Below the pieces are notes generated by a model that was given only the letters and a program-made list of their open reading frames with translations, ran no database searches and was not told the DNA's origin. The position numbers were made by a program, and so were the translations under genes. From NCBI RefSeq assembly GCF_030373225.1, contig NZ_JAUCZG010000015.1, forward strand, positions 25,632-89,631: 64,000 bases of DNA. Direction: 5' to 3'. Positions 36,148 through 46,391 of the stretch are shown here, piece after piece (within the stretch, counting starts at the first letter, position 1; each line of letters begins with the position of its first letter). The stretch is from Hydrogenophaga sp. (lineage in GTDB: Bacteria > Pseudomonadota > Gammaproteobacteria > Burkholderiales > Burkholderiaceae_C).

Positions 36148-36492
36148 ATGTCCACCACCAGTTCCGCATTTTCCTCTGTCAAGTTGCCCGCCGGGCTGGT
36201 TCAGCAGGCGCGTGAGGCGGCGCAGCCACAGCGGCGTTCGGTCGCCGGGCAAATCGAGTATTGGGCCACGCTTGGACGCATTGCCGAAGAAACCGGCCTC
36301 ACGGTGCAGGAGGCGCGCGAGGCCATCGCCCGCTACGATGCCGCCGCGCGGCACGCGGTGCCGGCCGATTCGCTCGACGCGATCGAGGCGCGCTTTTTGG
36401 CCGCCGAATCCAGCGGCCGCCTGGCCCAGGCGGTTCGCCAGACCGTGCAGGGCAACCGCAGCAAGGCTCCTGCCGCCCGCCGCGCGGCGTGA
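36148..36492 (+). CDS. ParD-like antitoxin of a zeta-type toxin system
   Basis: This is a 114-residue protein of the ParD-like/TA-antitoxin type. It starts MSTTSSAFSSVKLPAGLVQQARE, then has RRSVAGQIEYWATLGRI, a ribbon-helix-helix-like DNA-binding start, and a helical tail ending in basic residues. A CAGGAG ribosome-binding site precedes the ATG at 36148. Its stop overlaps a GTG that begins a zeta-toxin-like frame (GTGA). That toxin frame is broken, so this intact antitoxin is now an orphan, which may still repress its own promoter or neutralise a related toxin. Confidence 0.75.
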   Translation: MSTTSSAFSSVKLPAGLVQQAREAAQPQRRSVAGQIEYWATLGRIAEETGLTVQEAREAIARYDAAARHAVPADSLDAIEARFLAAESSGRLAQAVRQTVQGNRSKAPAARRAA

Positions 36493-36814
36493 CGCCCCCT
36501 GTCTTTTATCTGCTCGCCGGGCCCAACGGCGCCGGCAAGTCCACGCTTTACCGAGCGGCGGTGGCCGAGGGTCTGATCTAGGCCGACATCGAGTTTGTCA
36601 ACGCCGACCTGTTCGAAGCAGCCGAGCTGAGACAGGTGGCCGATGCCGGGTTGCGTTCCGAGCAGGCGCGCAGTGGGCTGACCAGCGCCGCGTCACGCTG
36701 CTGGCCGCGGGCCGCTCGTTCGTGAGCGAAACCGTCTTCTCCCACCCCTCCAAGTTGCAACTCATGAAGGATGCCCAGGCAGCGGGCTTTCGCATCGTGT
36801 TGCTGCCGGTCTGA
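36489..36814 (+). pseudogene. Decayed zeta-type toxin (P-loop kinase)
   Basis: The frame from GTG 36489 opens with FYLLAGPNGAGKSTLYRAAV, the Walker A region of zeta toxins and related UDP-N-acetylglucosamine or small-molecule kinases. An in-frame TAG at 36579-36581 interrupts it. Similarity continues in the same frame (IEFVNADLFEAAELRQ), then shifts frame near 36685 to LLAAGRSFVSETVFSHPSK and FRIVLLPV. It stops at 36814, well short of a complete toxin and directly against the CoA-transferase gene. So there are at least one nonsense change, one frameshift and a 3' truncation. This is a dead toxin next to a living antitoxin. Confidence 0.85.
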
Positions 36815-37720
36815 TCAGGCCGCCAGCGTGTGCAGCGGAATGTCTTTCGCCACCGACAGCTGATCGAGCTGCTTGCGCGTCATGCCCTTGAGGAACGCGG
36901 CAATGGCCGCGTGCGTCTCGGGCTTGAACAGCGTGCGCATGTCGCTCACCGCCAGGCCAGCCGCTTCGCAAAGCGATGCGGCGAAATGGGGCTCGAGTGC
37001 GGCCACGGCCACACGGCCGTCCTTGCAGGGGTACACCCGGTAGCCGGCGTGGGCGCCACCCACGGCGCCGCTGGGCAGGGTCAGGCCCCAACAGCGGGGC
37101 AGGGCCAGCCAGGTGGCGGCGTCCGACAGGGCCACTTCCTGAAAAACGCCCTTGCCGGTGGCGCGCTGCACCATCACCGCCTTGAGCGCCGCCTCGCTGG
37201 CCATGAGCGCACCGCCCATGTCGGCGAACAGGGTGGCGGGCAGCTCCAGGCCGGGCACCAGCCCGGCGTCGGCGAGGTAGGTGAGGTCGTGACCGGGTTC
37301 TTCGGCGCGCGCACCGGGCGCACCGACGATGGCCACCACGCCGAGCGCGGGGTACTGCTTGTGCAGCGCTTTCCAGCCCAGGTTCAGCTTGGTCAGCGCC
37401 GAGGGCCGGAACGAGGTCAGCAGCAGGTCGGTGCGTGCCAGCGCCTTGTGGAGTGCGGCCTGTCCCTTGTCGGTCTTGAGGTCGATCGCGACGGACTTGA
37501 TGCCGTCGTGCAGCGTGGCGTAGGCCTTGGGGTTGTACTGCCCCATGGGGTCGCCGCTGGTGGCGCCCTTCGGCGCGGGGGGCTCGGCCTTGAGGCAGGT
37601 CGCGCCCATGGCCTTGAGGCGCATCAGGGCGGCCGGCCCGGGCAGGTTGAGCGCCAGGCTGAGCACGCGCACGCCGCGCAGGGGTCTGAGGGCGGGGGCA
37701 GGGCGGGTGGTGGGGGTCAT
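36815..37720 (-). CDS. CaiB/BaiF-family CoA transferase (class III)
   Basis: This is a 301-residue class III CoA transferase or racemase, on the short side for the family (about 360-400). The start LRPLRGVRVLSLALNLPGPAA and the segment LKAEPPAP are typical. The conserved Asp is in EPGHDLTYLADAGLVPG, as in alpha-methylacyl-CoA racemase. VALSDAATWLAL and the YRVYPCKDGRVAVAALEPHF C-terminal part also match. The second conserved segment appears abbreviated. It lies 102 bp downstream of pobA on the same strand. Activation or racemisation of an acyl or aromatic acid is plausible, but substrate is unknown. Confidence 0.85.
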   Translation of the reverse strand: MTPTTRPAPALRPLRGVRVLSLALNLPGPAALMRLKAMGATCLKAEPPAPKGATSGDPMGQYNPKAYATLHDGIKSVAIDLKTDKGQAALHKALARTDLLLTSFRPSALTKLNLGWKALHKQYPALGVVAIVGAPGARAEEPGHDLTYLADAGLVPGLELPATLFADMGGALMASEAALKAVMVQRATGKGVFQEVALSDAATWLALPRCWGLTLPSGAVGGAHAGYRVYPCKDGRVAVAALEPHFAASLCEAAGLAVSDMRTLFKPETHAAIAAFLKGMTRKQLDQLSVAKDIPLHTLAA

Positions 37721-37822
37721 GCGCGCATCCGGTGGGTGGGGTCGCTGCACTGTACTGCCGTGTCGCTCGCAGCCAACGCAAACGGGCGACAGGCTCGCCC
37801 GTCCAGACCGCGCCACCAGGGC

Positions 37823-39931
<2,109 letters not shown>

Positions 39932-39935
<4 letters not shown>

Positions 39936-40642
39936 ACGCCCAGGTACTGTTCCAGCAGCTCGGGCTGGGCGATGAGCTGCTCGGAGCTGCCTTCGAACAC
40001 CACTTCGCCCTTGACCAGGATCACGTTGCGGTCGGTGATCTGGGTGACGTGTTTCCAGTTCTTGTCCACGATGATGCTGCTGATGCCGCTCTCGCGGATC
40101 AGGCCGCAGATTCGCCAGATCTCGCGAGCGATCAGGGGTGCCAGTCCTTCGGTGGCTTCGTCGAGGATGAGCAGGTCGGGGTTGGTCATGAGCGCGCGCC
40201 CGATGGTGAGCATCTGCTGCTCGCCGCCACTGAGCTGCTGCCCGCCGTGGTTCAGGCGCTCGGCCAGGCGCGGGAAGGTCTCCAGCACACGCTCGAAGGT
40301 CCAGTCGCGCTGTCCTTTGGTGCCCGCGCGCGCCGACATGACCAGGTTCTCGCGCACGCTGAGGTTGCCGAAGATGCCGCGGCCTTCGGGCACATAGGCC
40401 AGGCCCAGGCGGGCGATTTCGAAGGTGGGCGCACCGGTCATGTCGCGGCCCTTCACATGCACCGTGCCGCCGCTGGGCTTGACGATGCCCATGATGGACT
40501 TGAGCAGCGTGGACTTGCCCATGCCGTTGCGGCCCATCAGGCCGATGGTCTGTCCCTCGCCGACGCTGAAGTGAATGCCGCGCAGGATGTGGCTCGCACC
40601 GTAGTGGGTGTTGAGTTCCCTGGCTTCGATCAAGGCGCTCAT
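39932..40642 (-). CDS. livF: Branched-chain amino-acid-type ABC transporter ATPase LivF
   Basis: This 236-residue cytoplasmic ATPase powers a Liv-type importer together with LivG. Walker A is GRNGMGKST, the LivF-specific YVPEGRGIFGNLSV follows, and the signature is LSGGEQQML with Walker B in LLILDEATEGLAP. It ends with the usual LEQYLGV tail. The ATG overlaps the livG stop (ATGA). It is the last gene of a livK-H-M-G-F order. Given pobA and pobR next door, uptake of an aromatic acid such as 4-hydroxybenzoate or benzoate is a reasonable inference, alongside the default of branched-chain amino acids. Confidence 0.93.
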
Positions 40643-41403
40643 GAATGCTCTTCCCCGAGGTAAGCCGCCTGCACCGCCGCGTCTGCGCGCACCTCGGCCG
40701 GCGTGCCGCTGGCGATCACCTGGCCATTGACCATCACGGTGAGCTGGTCGGCCAGCGTGAACACGGCGTCCATGTCGTGTTCCACCAGCAGGATGGCGTG
40801 GTCCATCTTCAGGCGCAGCAGCAGCGCCACCATGCTCTCGGCCTCGGCCTGGCCCATGCCGGCCAGCGGTTCGTCGAGCAGCAGCACGGTCGGTTCGGTG
40901 GCCAGGGTCATGGCAATTTCGAGCTGGCGCTGCTCGCCGTGGCTGGTGGTGCCCGCCACGACGCTGGCGCGGCCGGTGAGGCCGGCGAGTTCCAGCGCAC
41001 GTTCGCAGCGCTGGTTCACCGCGCCCATGGCACTGGCCGAGCTCACCCAGCGCAGCGGGTTCCACGGCGCGTGCCGTTCGCGCGACTGGGCGGCCAGGCG
41101 CACGTTGTCCCACACGGTGAAGGGCAGGAAGATGTTGGTCTTCTGGTAGCTGCGGCCCAGGCCCAGGCGAGAGATCTTCTCCGGGCTCTTGCCGGCCGTC
41201 TCGACACCGTTGAGCGTGATGCGTCCCGAGCTGGGCGGCAGGTCGCCCGAGAGCAGGTTGGTCAGTGTCGACTTGCCCGCGCCGTTGGGCCCGATCACGG
41301 CATGGATGCGGTCGCGGTGCAGGTCCACCGACACGTCGTTGACAGCGGCCAGACCGCCGAAGCGCTTGGTGAGGTTGCGGGCAGAGAGCAGAAGCTCGTT
41401 CAT
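40639..41403 (-). CDS. livG: Branched-chain amino-acid-type ABC transporter ATPase LivG
   Basis: This is the 254-residue second ATPase of the Liv-type importer. Walker A is GPNGAGKSTL, the Q-loop region is LGRSYQKTNIFLPFTVWDNVRLA, and the signature is TTSHGEQRQLEIA, where the usual LSGG reads TSHG. Walker B is LLLDEPLAGM and the switch His is in LLVEHDMDAVF. LivG proteins often have LSHG or LSYG here, so it should be active. The ATG overlaps the livM stop by ATGA, and the stop overlaps the livF start. Confidence 0.92.
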   Translation of the reverse strand: MNELLLSARNLTKRFGGLAAVNDVSVDLHRDRIHAVIGPNGAGKSTLTNLLSGDLPPSSGRITLNGVETAGKSPEKISRLGLGRSYQKTNIFLPFTVWDNVRLAAQSRERHAPWNPLRWVSSASAMGAVNQRCERALELAGLTGRASVVAGTTSHGEQRQLEIAMTLATEPTVLLLDEPLAGMGQAEAESMVALLLRLKMDHAILLVEHDMDAVFTLADQLTVMVNGQVIASGTPAEVRADAAVQAAYLGEEHS

Positions 41404-42392
41404 GTCTTCTTCTTCTGTTCGGTGAACCGCTCCAGCAAGCCCAGCAGGCCGCGCGGCGCGAGCACCACCACCAGCACGATGAAGGTGCCCATGAGCAGTT
41501 GCCAGTGTTTGGTGAGGTCCTTGAAGAAGTGCATCACGTATTCGAACGCGAAGGCGCCCACGATGGCGCCGGCGAAGTTGCCCATGCCGCCGAGGATGAC
41601 CATCATGATGGCGTGCGCACTCATGTGAAAACCCATCAGCTCGGGGTTCACGTAACCGGTTTGTGCGGCCCACAGGAAGCCCGCCACACCGGCCAGCGCG
41701 CCTGCGAGCGTGAAGGCGGCAAGCTTGTAGCCGAAGGTGCCGTAACCCACGGCGCGCATGCGGTGCTCGTTGACGCGGATGCCGGCGAGCACGCGGCCAA
41801 ACGGCGAGAACAGCAGGCGGCGCAGGAACGCGTAGACCAGCACCAGCAGCAGCAGCGTGAAGTAATAGAAGGTGATCTTGTTGTCCAGATCGATGCCGGC
41901 CCAGCCGAACAGCGAGGCATCGGGCCGGAAGTTCACGTACACGCCGTCCGATCCACCCAGGGCCTTGTTGTCGAAGAACAGGAAGAACACCATCTGCGCG
42001 AACGCCATGGTGACCATGATGAAGTAGATGCCGTGGGTGCGAACCACGAAGAAACCGATGATCAGCGCCGCCAGGCCCGCGCCCAGCACGGACGTGGGCA
42101 ATGCCCACCACAGGCTGATCGGCGCATCGGCCGGCGTGAGGAAGGCCAGCGCGTAGCCGGCCAGACCGAAGTAGGCCGCGTGCCCGAGCGAGACCAGGCC
42201 GCTGACGCCCTGCAGCAGGTCCAGGCTCATCGCGAAGATCGCCAGGATCATCATCTGCGAGAGCATCTGCAGGTAGAACTCGCCACCCGTGAGCGGGATG
42301 AGCGGAAACGCAGCGAGCGCGATGGCACCCAGCAGCAGCATGGCCTGGATGCTGCGCGGCAGCCTCTCGAGTTGGGCTTTGGGCGAACTCAT
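41400..42392 (-). CDS. livM: Branched-chain amino-acid-type ABC transporter permease LivM
   Basis: This 330-residue inner-membrane permease has about nine hydrophobic segments. Family motifs are SLDLLQGVSGLVSLGHAAYFGLAGY near residues 56-80, the ATPase-contacting GIRVNEHRMRAVGYGTFGYKLAAFTLAG loop, and GGMGNFAGAIVGAF. The C-terminus is basic (EQKKKT). It overlaps livG by ATGA, and its start lies 13 bp after the livH stop. It forms the transport channel with LivH. Confidence 0.92.
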   Translation of the reverse strand: MSSPKAQLERLPRSIQAMLLLGAIALAAFPLIPLTGGEFYLQMLSQMMILAIFAMSLDLLQGVSGLVSLGHAAYFGLAGYALAFLTPADAPISLWWALPTSVLGAGLAALIIGFFVVRTHGIYFIMVTMAFAQMVFFLFFDNKALGGSDGVYVNFRPDASLFGWAGIDLDNKITFYYFTLLLLVLVYAFLRRLLFSPFGRVLAGIRVNEHRMRAVGYGTFGYKLAAFTLAGALAGVAGFLWAAQTGYVNPELMGFHMSAHAIMMVILGGMGNFAGAIVGAFAFEYVMHFFKDLTKHWQLLMGTFIVLVVVLAPRGLLGLLERFTEQKKKT

Positions 42393-42405
42393 GGGGTGGC
42401 CTGGC

Positions 42406-43269
42406 TCATTGTTTGAACAGCCCTTCAGGCTTGTAAAGCAGCACCAGCGCCATCAGCATGTACACCGCCATGCCCGCGACCTGGGGCAACAGCACCTTGC
42501 CGAAGGTGTCGACCAGGCCCACGAGCAGCGCCGCCACCAGCGCGCCCCGAACCGAGCCGATGCCGCCGATCACCACCACCACAAAACACATGATCAGCAC
42601 CGAGCTGCCCATGCCGGGGTACACGCTGGCAATCGGCGAGGCGATCATGCCGGCGATGGCGGCCAGCGCCACACCCAGCGCGAACACCACGCCGTGGATC
42701 AACCGGATGTTGATGCCCAGTGATTCGGTCATCTCGCGGTTGAAGGCACCGGCGCGGATCTTCATGCCCAGGCGCGTTCTGGAGATCAGCAGGTACAGGC
42801 CGAGGGCCAGCGCGATGCACACGCCCGACATCACCAGCCGGTACACCGGGTAAGACAGGTTCTCGGTGAGCGGGATCGACCAGTTCAGCATCTCGGGCAC
42901 CTGCACTGCATGCACGTCGTCGCCCCAGAGAATGGAGCGCACCTCTTCGAAGATGTAGATCAGGCCGAAGGTCAGCAGCACCTGGTCGAGGTGGTCTCGT
43001 TGGTAGAAGTGCCGGAACAGCAGCCACTCCAGCAGCCAGCCAAACACCACCGCCAGCACGACGCCGAGCAGGATGGCCAGCGTGAGGCTGCCCAGCATCG
43101 AGGTGAAGTACCAGGCCATGTAGGCGCCCAGCATGTAGAAGCTGCCGTGGGCGAGGTTGACCACGCCCATGATGCCGAAGATCAGCGTGAGGCCCGCAGC
43201 CAGCATGAACAGCAACAGGCCGTATTGCAGGCTGTTGAGCAACTGGATCAGGAAGTTGGCGAAATCCAT
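42406..43269 (-). CDS. livH: Branched-chain amino-acid-type ABC transporter permease LivH
   Basis: This is the 287-residue partner permease of LivM, with about eight transmembrane segments. The family start NFLIQLLNSLQYGLLLFMLAAGL, IMGVVNLAHGSFYMLGAY, the RAGAFNREMTESLGINI loop that contacts the ATPase, and VIGGIGSVRGALVAAL are all present. It lies 112 bp downstream of the binding-protein gene. That gap carries a GC-rich inverted repeat, which would let the binding protein be made in excess over the permeases. Confidence 0.92.
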   Translation of the reverse strand: MDFANFLIQLLNSLQYGLLLFMLAAGLTLIFGIMGVVNLAHGSFYMLGAYMAWYFTSMLGSLTLAILLGVVLAVVFGWLLEWLLFRHFYQRDHLDQVLLTFGLIYIFEEVRSILWGDDVHAVQVPEMLNWSIPLTENLSYPVYRLVMSGVCIALALGLYLLISRTRLGMKIRAGAFNREMTESLGINIRLIHGVVFALGVALAAIAGMIASPIASVYPGMGSSVLIMCFVVVVIGGIGSVRGALVAALLVGLVDTFGKVLLPQVAGMAVYMLMALVLLYKPEGLFKQ

Positions 43270-43314
43270 GGGCACTGGGGTGGGGGTTCGGATCGGGCGG
43301 GCGAACAGGCAACA

Positions 43315-43374
43315 GGCCAGCGCCCGTGAGGCGCCGGCCTGCGGTTTCACAAGCCCGGGACGGGCGCGCTGGCC
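43315..43374 (-). terminator. Inverted repeat between livK-type gene and livH (possible attenuator)
   Basis: GGCCAGCGCCCGT (43315-43327) and ACGGGCGCGCTGGCC (43360-43374) pair apart from a two-base bulge. The hairpin would form in the message just after the binding-protein gene and before livH. Such partial terminators or 3'-end stabilisers are common after abundant binding proteins. Confidence 0.5.
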
Positions 43375-43381
43375 GCGGTCC

Positions 43382-44569
43382 TTATGCCATGCGGCAACCG
43401 GTTGCCGGATCGGCCACGGCCTTTTGCGCGATGCCGATGACCTTGTTTTCCTTGTTTTCCACCTTGCGCAGGTACATGTCCTGGATCGGGTTGTGCGCAG
43501 CGCTCATCTTCCACTTGCCGCGCGGGCTGTCGATCTCGGCGCCGTTCATGGCGGCGTACAGCGCGGGCTTGTTGTTCAGGTCGCCCTTGACGGCGTTGGC
43601 ACCCTTGATGAGCAGCAGGCCCGTGTCATAGCCCTGCACGGCGTACACATCGGGCTGCATGCGGAAGGTCTTGGCGTAGTCGAGGCGGAATTTCTTGTTG
43701 CGCGGCGTGTCCAGCGAGTCGCTGTAGTGCATGGTGGTGAGCACGCCATCGGCGGCCGGGCCGGCGGCGTCGAGCACGCCTTCGGTCAGGAAGCCCGAGC
43801 CGTAGAGCTGGATGTTCTTGTTCAGGCCGGCTGCGGCGAAGTCGCGCAGGAACTTGGCCGCGCCGCCACCGGCAAAGAAGCAGGCCACGGCGTCGGGGTT
43901 GAGCGAGGCGATCTCGGTCAGCAGGGCCTGGAACTCCACGTTGGGGAAGGGCAGGCCGAGCTTCTTGATGATGGTGCCGCCCGCTTCGGTGTAGCTCTTT
44001 TCGAAACCTTCGTAGGCTTCTTCGCCGGCGGCGTAGTTCCATGTGATCCACACGGCCTTCTTGTGGCCGCGCTCCATCATGGCCTTGCCCAGCGCCAGCG
44101 TGGGCTGGGAGTTGGTGAACGAGGTGCGGAAGACATTGGGCGCGCACTGCGCCCGGGTGGCGATGTGCACGCCGGCGTTGGGAATCAGGCTGAGCACACC
44201 GGTGTCGCGGGCCACCTTGTGGATGCCCATCTGCACGCCGGAGTGCACCGTGCCCACGAGCACATCGACCTTGTCGCGCTGCACCAGGCGGGTGGCGTTT
44301 TCAATGCCCTTGGCCGGGTTCGATTCGTCGTCCACCTTGAAGAACTCGACCTCGCGACCGCCGAGCTTGCCGCCCTGTTCGTTCAAGGCCATGCGAAAGC
44401 CGTTTTCGATCGCCACACCGAGCTGGGCAAAGGTGCCGGTGTAGGGGAGCATGAAGCCCACGCGCACCTTGTCGGACTGGGCCCGGGCGAACTGCGGCAG
44501 GAGCAGGCCGGTGGAGGCGGCGCCAATCACGGCAGCGCTGCGGGTGAGGACAAGTCGGCGAGTGGTCAT
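43382..44569 (-). CDS. Branched-chain amino-acid-type ABC substrate-binding protein
   Basis: This is a 395-residue periplasmic binding protein of the Peripla_BP_6 family. It starts MTTRRLVLTRSAAVIGAAS, a signal peptide with RR before the hydrophobic core, ending near FARA-QS at about residue 31. It has no lipobox, so it is soluble in the periplasm. The mature part begins DKVRVGFMLPYTGTFAQLGVAIENGF. The gene leads the liv operon. Subfamily relatives with this opening are often linked to aromatic acid uptake. The start at 44569 has GGAG upstream. The C-terminal CRMA contains a cysteine, possibly paired with Cys in RAQCAPN. Confidence 0.88.
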   Translation of the reverse strand: MTTRRLVLTRSAAVIGAASTGLLLPQFARAQSDKVRVGFMLPYTGTFAQLGVAIENGFRMALNEQGGKLGGREVEFFKVDDESNPAKGIENATRLVQRDKVDVLVGTVHSGVQMGIHKVARDTGVLSLIPNAGVHIATRAQCAPNVFRTSFTNSQPTLALGKAMMERGHKKAVWITWNYAAGEEAYEGFEKSYTEAGGTIIKKLGLPFPNVEFQALLTEIASLNPDAVACFFAGGGAAKFLRDFAAAGLNKNIQLYGSGFLTEGVLDAAGPAADGVLTTMHYSDSLDTPRNKKFRLDYAKTFRMQPDVYAVQGYDTGLLLIKGANAVKGDLNNKPALYAAMNGAEIDSPRGKWKMSAAHNPIQDMYLRKVENKENKVIGIAQKAVADPATGCRMA

Positions 44570-44630
44570 GGGGATCTCCAGTGGGTTGGGCAGAAAGCGG
44601 GTGGGTTCGCGCTTCACTGTAGACGGGGGG

Positions 44631-44713
44631 GTATCGATTGGCGATACAGAATTACCCGTACTTGAAGCATGAACTATTTACATATGAATCGAGCGCCGGC
44701 GTGCGTGGCGGCG
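44631..44713 (-). promoter_or_regulatory. AT-rich livK promoter region with GTATCG dyad
   Basis: GTATCG (44631-44636) and CGATAC (44642-44647) form a 6-bp inverted repeat around ATTGG. They lie in a markedly AT-rich stretch that continues to about 44695 (TTACATATGAAT). The dyad is about 62-78 bp upstream of the binding-protein ATG. It is a likely operator and promoter for the liv operon, at the 3' side of the flavodoxin gene. Confidence 0.5.
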
Positions 44714-45187
44714 TCAGGCGGTTGCGTCGAGTGCATGGGTCAGCCAATCGCGGGCCCAGGCCGTGCAGACCACCTCGGGTTCGGTGCCGGCCGAGGCGTC
44801 GTGGCGGAACACCTCGCCGATGCGCACCGCGCCCAGGTCGGTCAGTCGCTCGTCGAAACGCAGGCCACCGTTGCAAAAAGTCTGCGGGTACGCGCTGTCG
44901 CCCAGGGCGATCACGCCGTAGCGCACCGAGCCCAGGTAGCGGGGCGCACTGGCGAGCGACTCGTACAGGTGGCGGGCATTGTCGGGAACGTCACCGGCGC
45001 CGTAGGTGGATGTGCAGATGACGTAAAGTGCATCCTCGTCAAACACCGTGCCGTCGAGCCCGTTCATCAGGCGGACCTCGATCGCCGGCACCAGATCACC
45101 GCAATCCATCTCGATGGCTTGTGCCACGTACTCGGCGGTGTTGGTCATGGTGCCGACCAGGATGAGGAGTTTGGAAGGGGTGCTCAT
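44714..45187 (-). CDS. Flavodoxin-domain protein (MioC-like)
   Basis: This 157-residue flavodoxin fold begins LLILVGTMTNTAEYVAQAIE, the phosphate-binding loop for FMN. It has CTSTYGAGDVPDNARHLYESL and VIALGDSAYPQTFCNGGLRFDERL, the latter typical of MioC and the FMN domains of sulfite and cytochrome P450 reductases. It probably carries electrons to a partner enzyme. The start ATG at 45187 is preceded by TATATT about 20 bases upstream, with AAGTA/TACTT symmetry (45190-45208). No Shine-Dalgarno is obvious. It stands at the left edge of the sulfur-related region, and whether it serves sulfur metabolism is unknown. Confidence 0.85.
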   Translation of the reverse strand: MSTPSKLLILVGTMTNTAEYVAQAIEMDCGDLVPAIEVRLMNGLDGTVFDEDALYVICTSTYGAGDVPDNARHLYESLASAPRYLGSVRYGVIALGDSAYPQTFCNGGLRFDERLTDLGAVRIGEVFRHDASAGTEPEVVCTAWARDWLTHALDATA

Positions 45188-45307
45188 AAGAAGTACAGGC
45201 AATATACTTCATGTTTTCGCGCCAACCATCCGGGAAAACCCCCGCGCGTGGCAGGGCTGATGCCTGCGCCCGCTGTCTGCAAAACCGGTCGGCGGACCGC
45301 CTTCAGG

Positions 45308-45688
45308 CTATTCGAACTGGGTGGGCGCGGGCTTGACCACCGGCTTGCTGGCCGCCAGCCAGGCGTCCATGCCGCCGGCGATCGAAACCACATTGAGGTA
45401 GCCCATGCTCTGCATGCTGGCGGCGGCCAGCGCGGCGCGGCCGCTGGTCTTGCAATACAGCACCACGTTCAGGTCGCGCGGCTCCAGCGCAGGGTTGCCC
45501 GACAGCTTGAATTCGAGCAGGCCACGCGGCAGGTTGATGGCGCCGGCGATGTGGCCGCTGGCGTATTCGTCGGCCTCGCGCACATCGATGATCACATCGG
45601 CCGAGAGGAGGGCGGCCTGGGCGTCCTCGATGGACACCTCACGGCATTGGGTTTTGGCGGCAAGGACAAGGTCGTGGGCGGTTTTCAT
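45308..45688 (-). CDS. Rhodanese-domain sulfurtransferase
   Basis: This 126-residue single rhodanese domain has no signal peptide, so it is cytoplasmic. The active-site cysteine is Cys79 in LYCKTSGR, with Arg84 closing a six-residue loop as in sulfurtransferases (the seven-residue loop would indicate phosphatase). DVIIDVREADEYASGHIAGAINLP is the classical N-terminal motif. It can pass sulfane sulfur between persulfides, sulfite and protein acceptors. It is the first of several sulfur-handling genes that run rightward from here, each separated by over 100 bp, so it probably has its own promoter. Confidence 0.88.
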   Translation of the reverse strand: MKTAHDLVLAAKTQCREVSIEDAQAALLSADVIIDVREADEYASGHIAGAINLPRGLLEFKLSGNPALEPRDLNVVLYCKTSGRAALAAASMQSMGYLNVVSIAGGMDAWLAASKPVVKPAPTQFE

Positions 45689-45812
45689 GATGTGCCATTC
45701 CGAAGAAAACGATGCAGGAGAGGAACGCCAGTATCGCCCAGCGCACAGCGCAGAGCGATTCACCGGCGAGCGCGCGGCAGCCGCGAGCACCAGGGCTGGC
45801 GCCGCCGTGGGT

Positions 45813-46226
45813 TCAGAACGCCAGCGTGCGCACGCCTGGCTTGAGCAGATGCGCGACCACCTCGGCGGGTTTGGCCGCGGTCACGCCGGCGAGCAGGTCG
45901 CTGGCCGCGCGGCCGGTGTTGGGCAGGTACAGCGCACAGACCTCGACTTTCGCACCCGCCTTGATCAGGCCTTGCAGCATTTGCTGCGGCGTGACGTTGC
46001 GTGGCTTGAGGCTGGGCATGTTCTGGCCGCTGACCGCGATGTCGCCGGCTGCGTCGCACAGCAGCACGCGCACCTCGACCTTCTGCTCCAGCGCCTGGCT
46101 CGCGAGCACCAGGCCAGCGCCCTGCGCCATGGCAGCACCCGAATGGATGGACACAAACAACCCGTCGGCCTGGGCCACGAGGGCGGTGGACAACAGGGCG
46201 GCGGCCATCAGGAAAGACTTGTTCAT
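45813..46226 (-). CDS. Periplasmic DsrE-family protein
   Basis: This is a 137-residue DsrE/DsrF-like protein with a cleavable signal peptide (MNKSFLMAAALLSTALVAQA, cleavage near residue 20). The DsrE fold follows: FVSIHSGAAMAQGAGLVLASQA, LLCDAAG with Cys57, and VEVCALYLPN with Cys97. DsrE proteins carry or sense persulfide sulfur on such a cysteine. The export signal is unusual relative to cytoplasmic DsrEFH and suggests periplasmic sulfur trapping. It lies between rhodanese and peroxiredoxin genes, all on the minus strand. Confidence 0.82.
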   Translation of the reverse strand: MNKSFLMAAALLSTALVAQADGLFVSIHSGAAMAQGAGLVLASQALEQKVEVRVLLCDAAGDIAVSGQNMPSLKPRNVTPQQMLQGLIKAGAKVEVCALYLPNTGRAASDLLAGVTAAKPAEVVAHLLKPGVRTLAF

Positions 46227-46344
46227 GGATGAAAACTCCGCAGGGTTGAAACACGGGGTAGAGCGGACGCAGGTTCACGGTGTTTTGGCGCAGTGCATCG
46301 GCTGGGCAGCAGGATGCCCGCGATCGGTGACGACTCCAAAGCTG

Positions 46345-46372
46345 CCTGAAGCGTCGTTTCGGACGCTTCAGG
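46345..46372 (-). terminator. Hairpin after the peroxiredoxin gene
   Basis: CCTGAAGCGTC and GACGCTTCAGG pair perfectly over 11 bp around a six-base loop, 19 bp past the peroxiredoxin stop. There is no strong T tract, but position and stability make a terminator or 3'-end stabiliser likely. Confidence 0.65.
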
Positions 46373-46391
46373 GCCCGGGCCAGCTGGTCGC

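Noticed and set aside
45308..46226. Complete dsr or sox sulfur-oxidation cluster
   Set aside because: Only a rhodanese and one exported DsrE-like gene are present; no dsrAB, dsrF/H, soxXYZAB or tusA was found.
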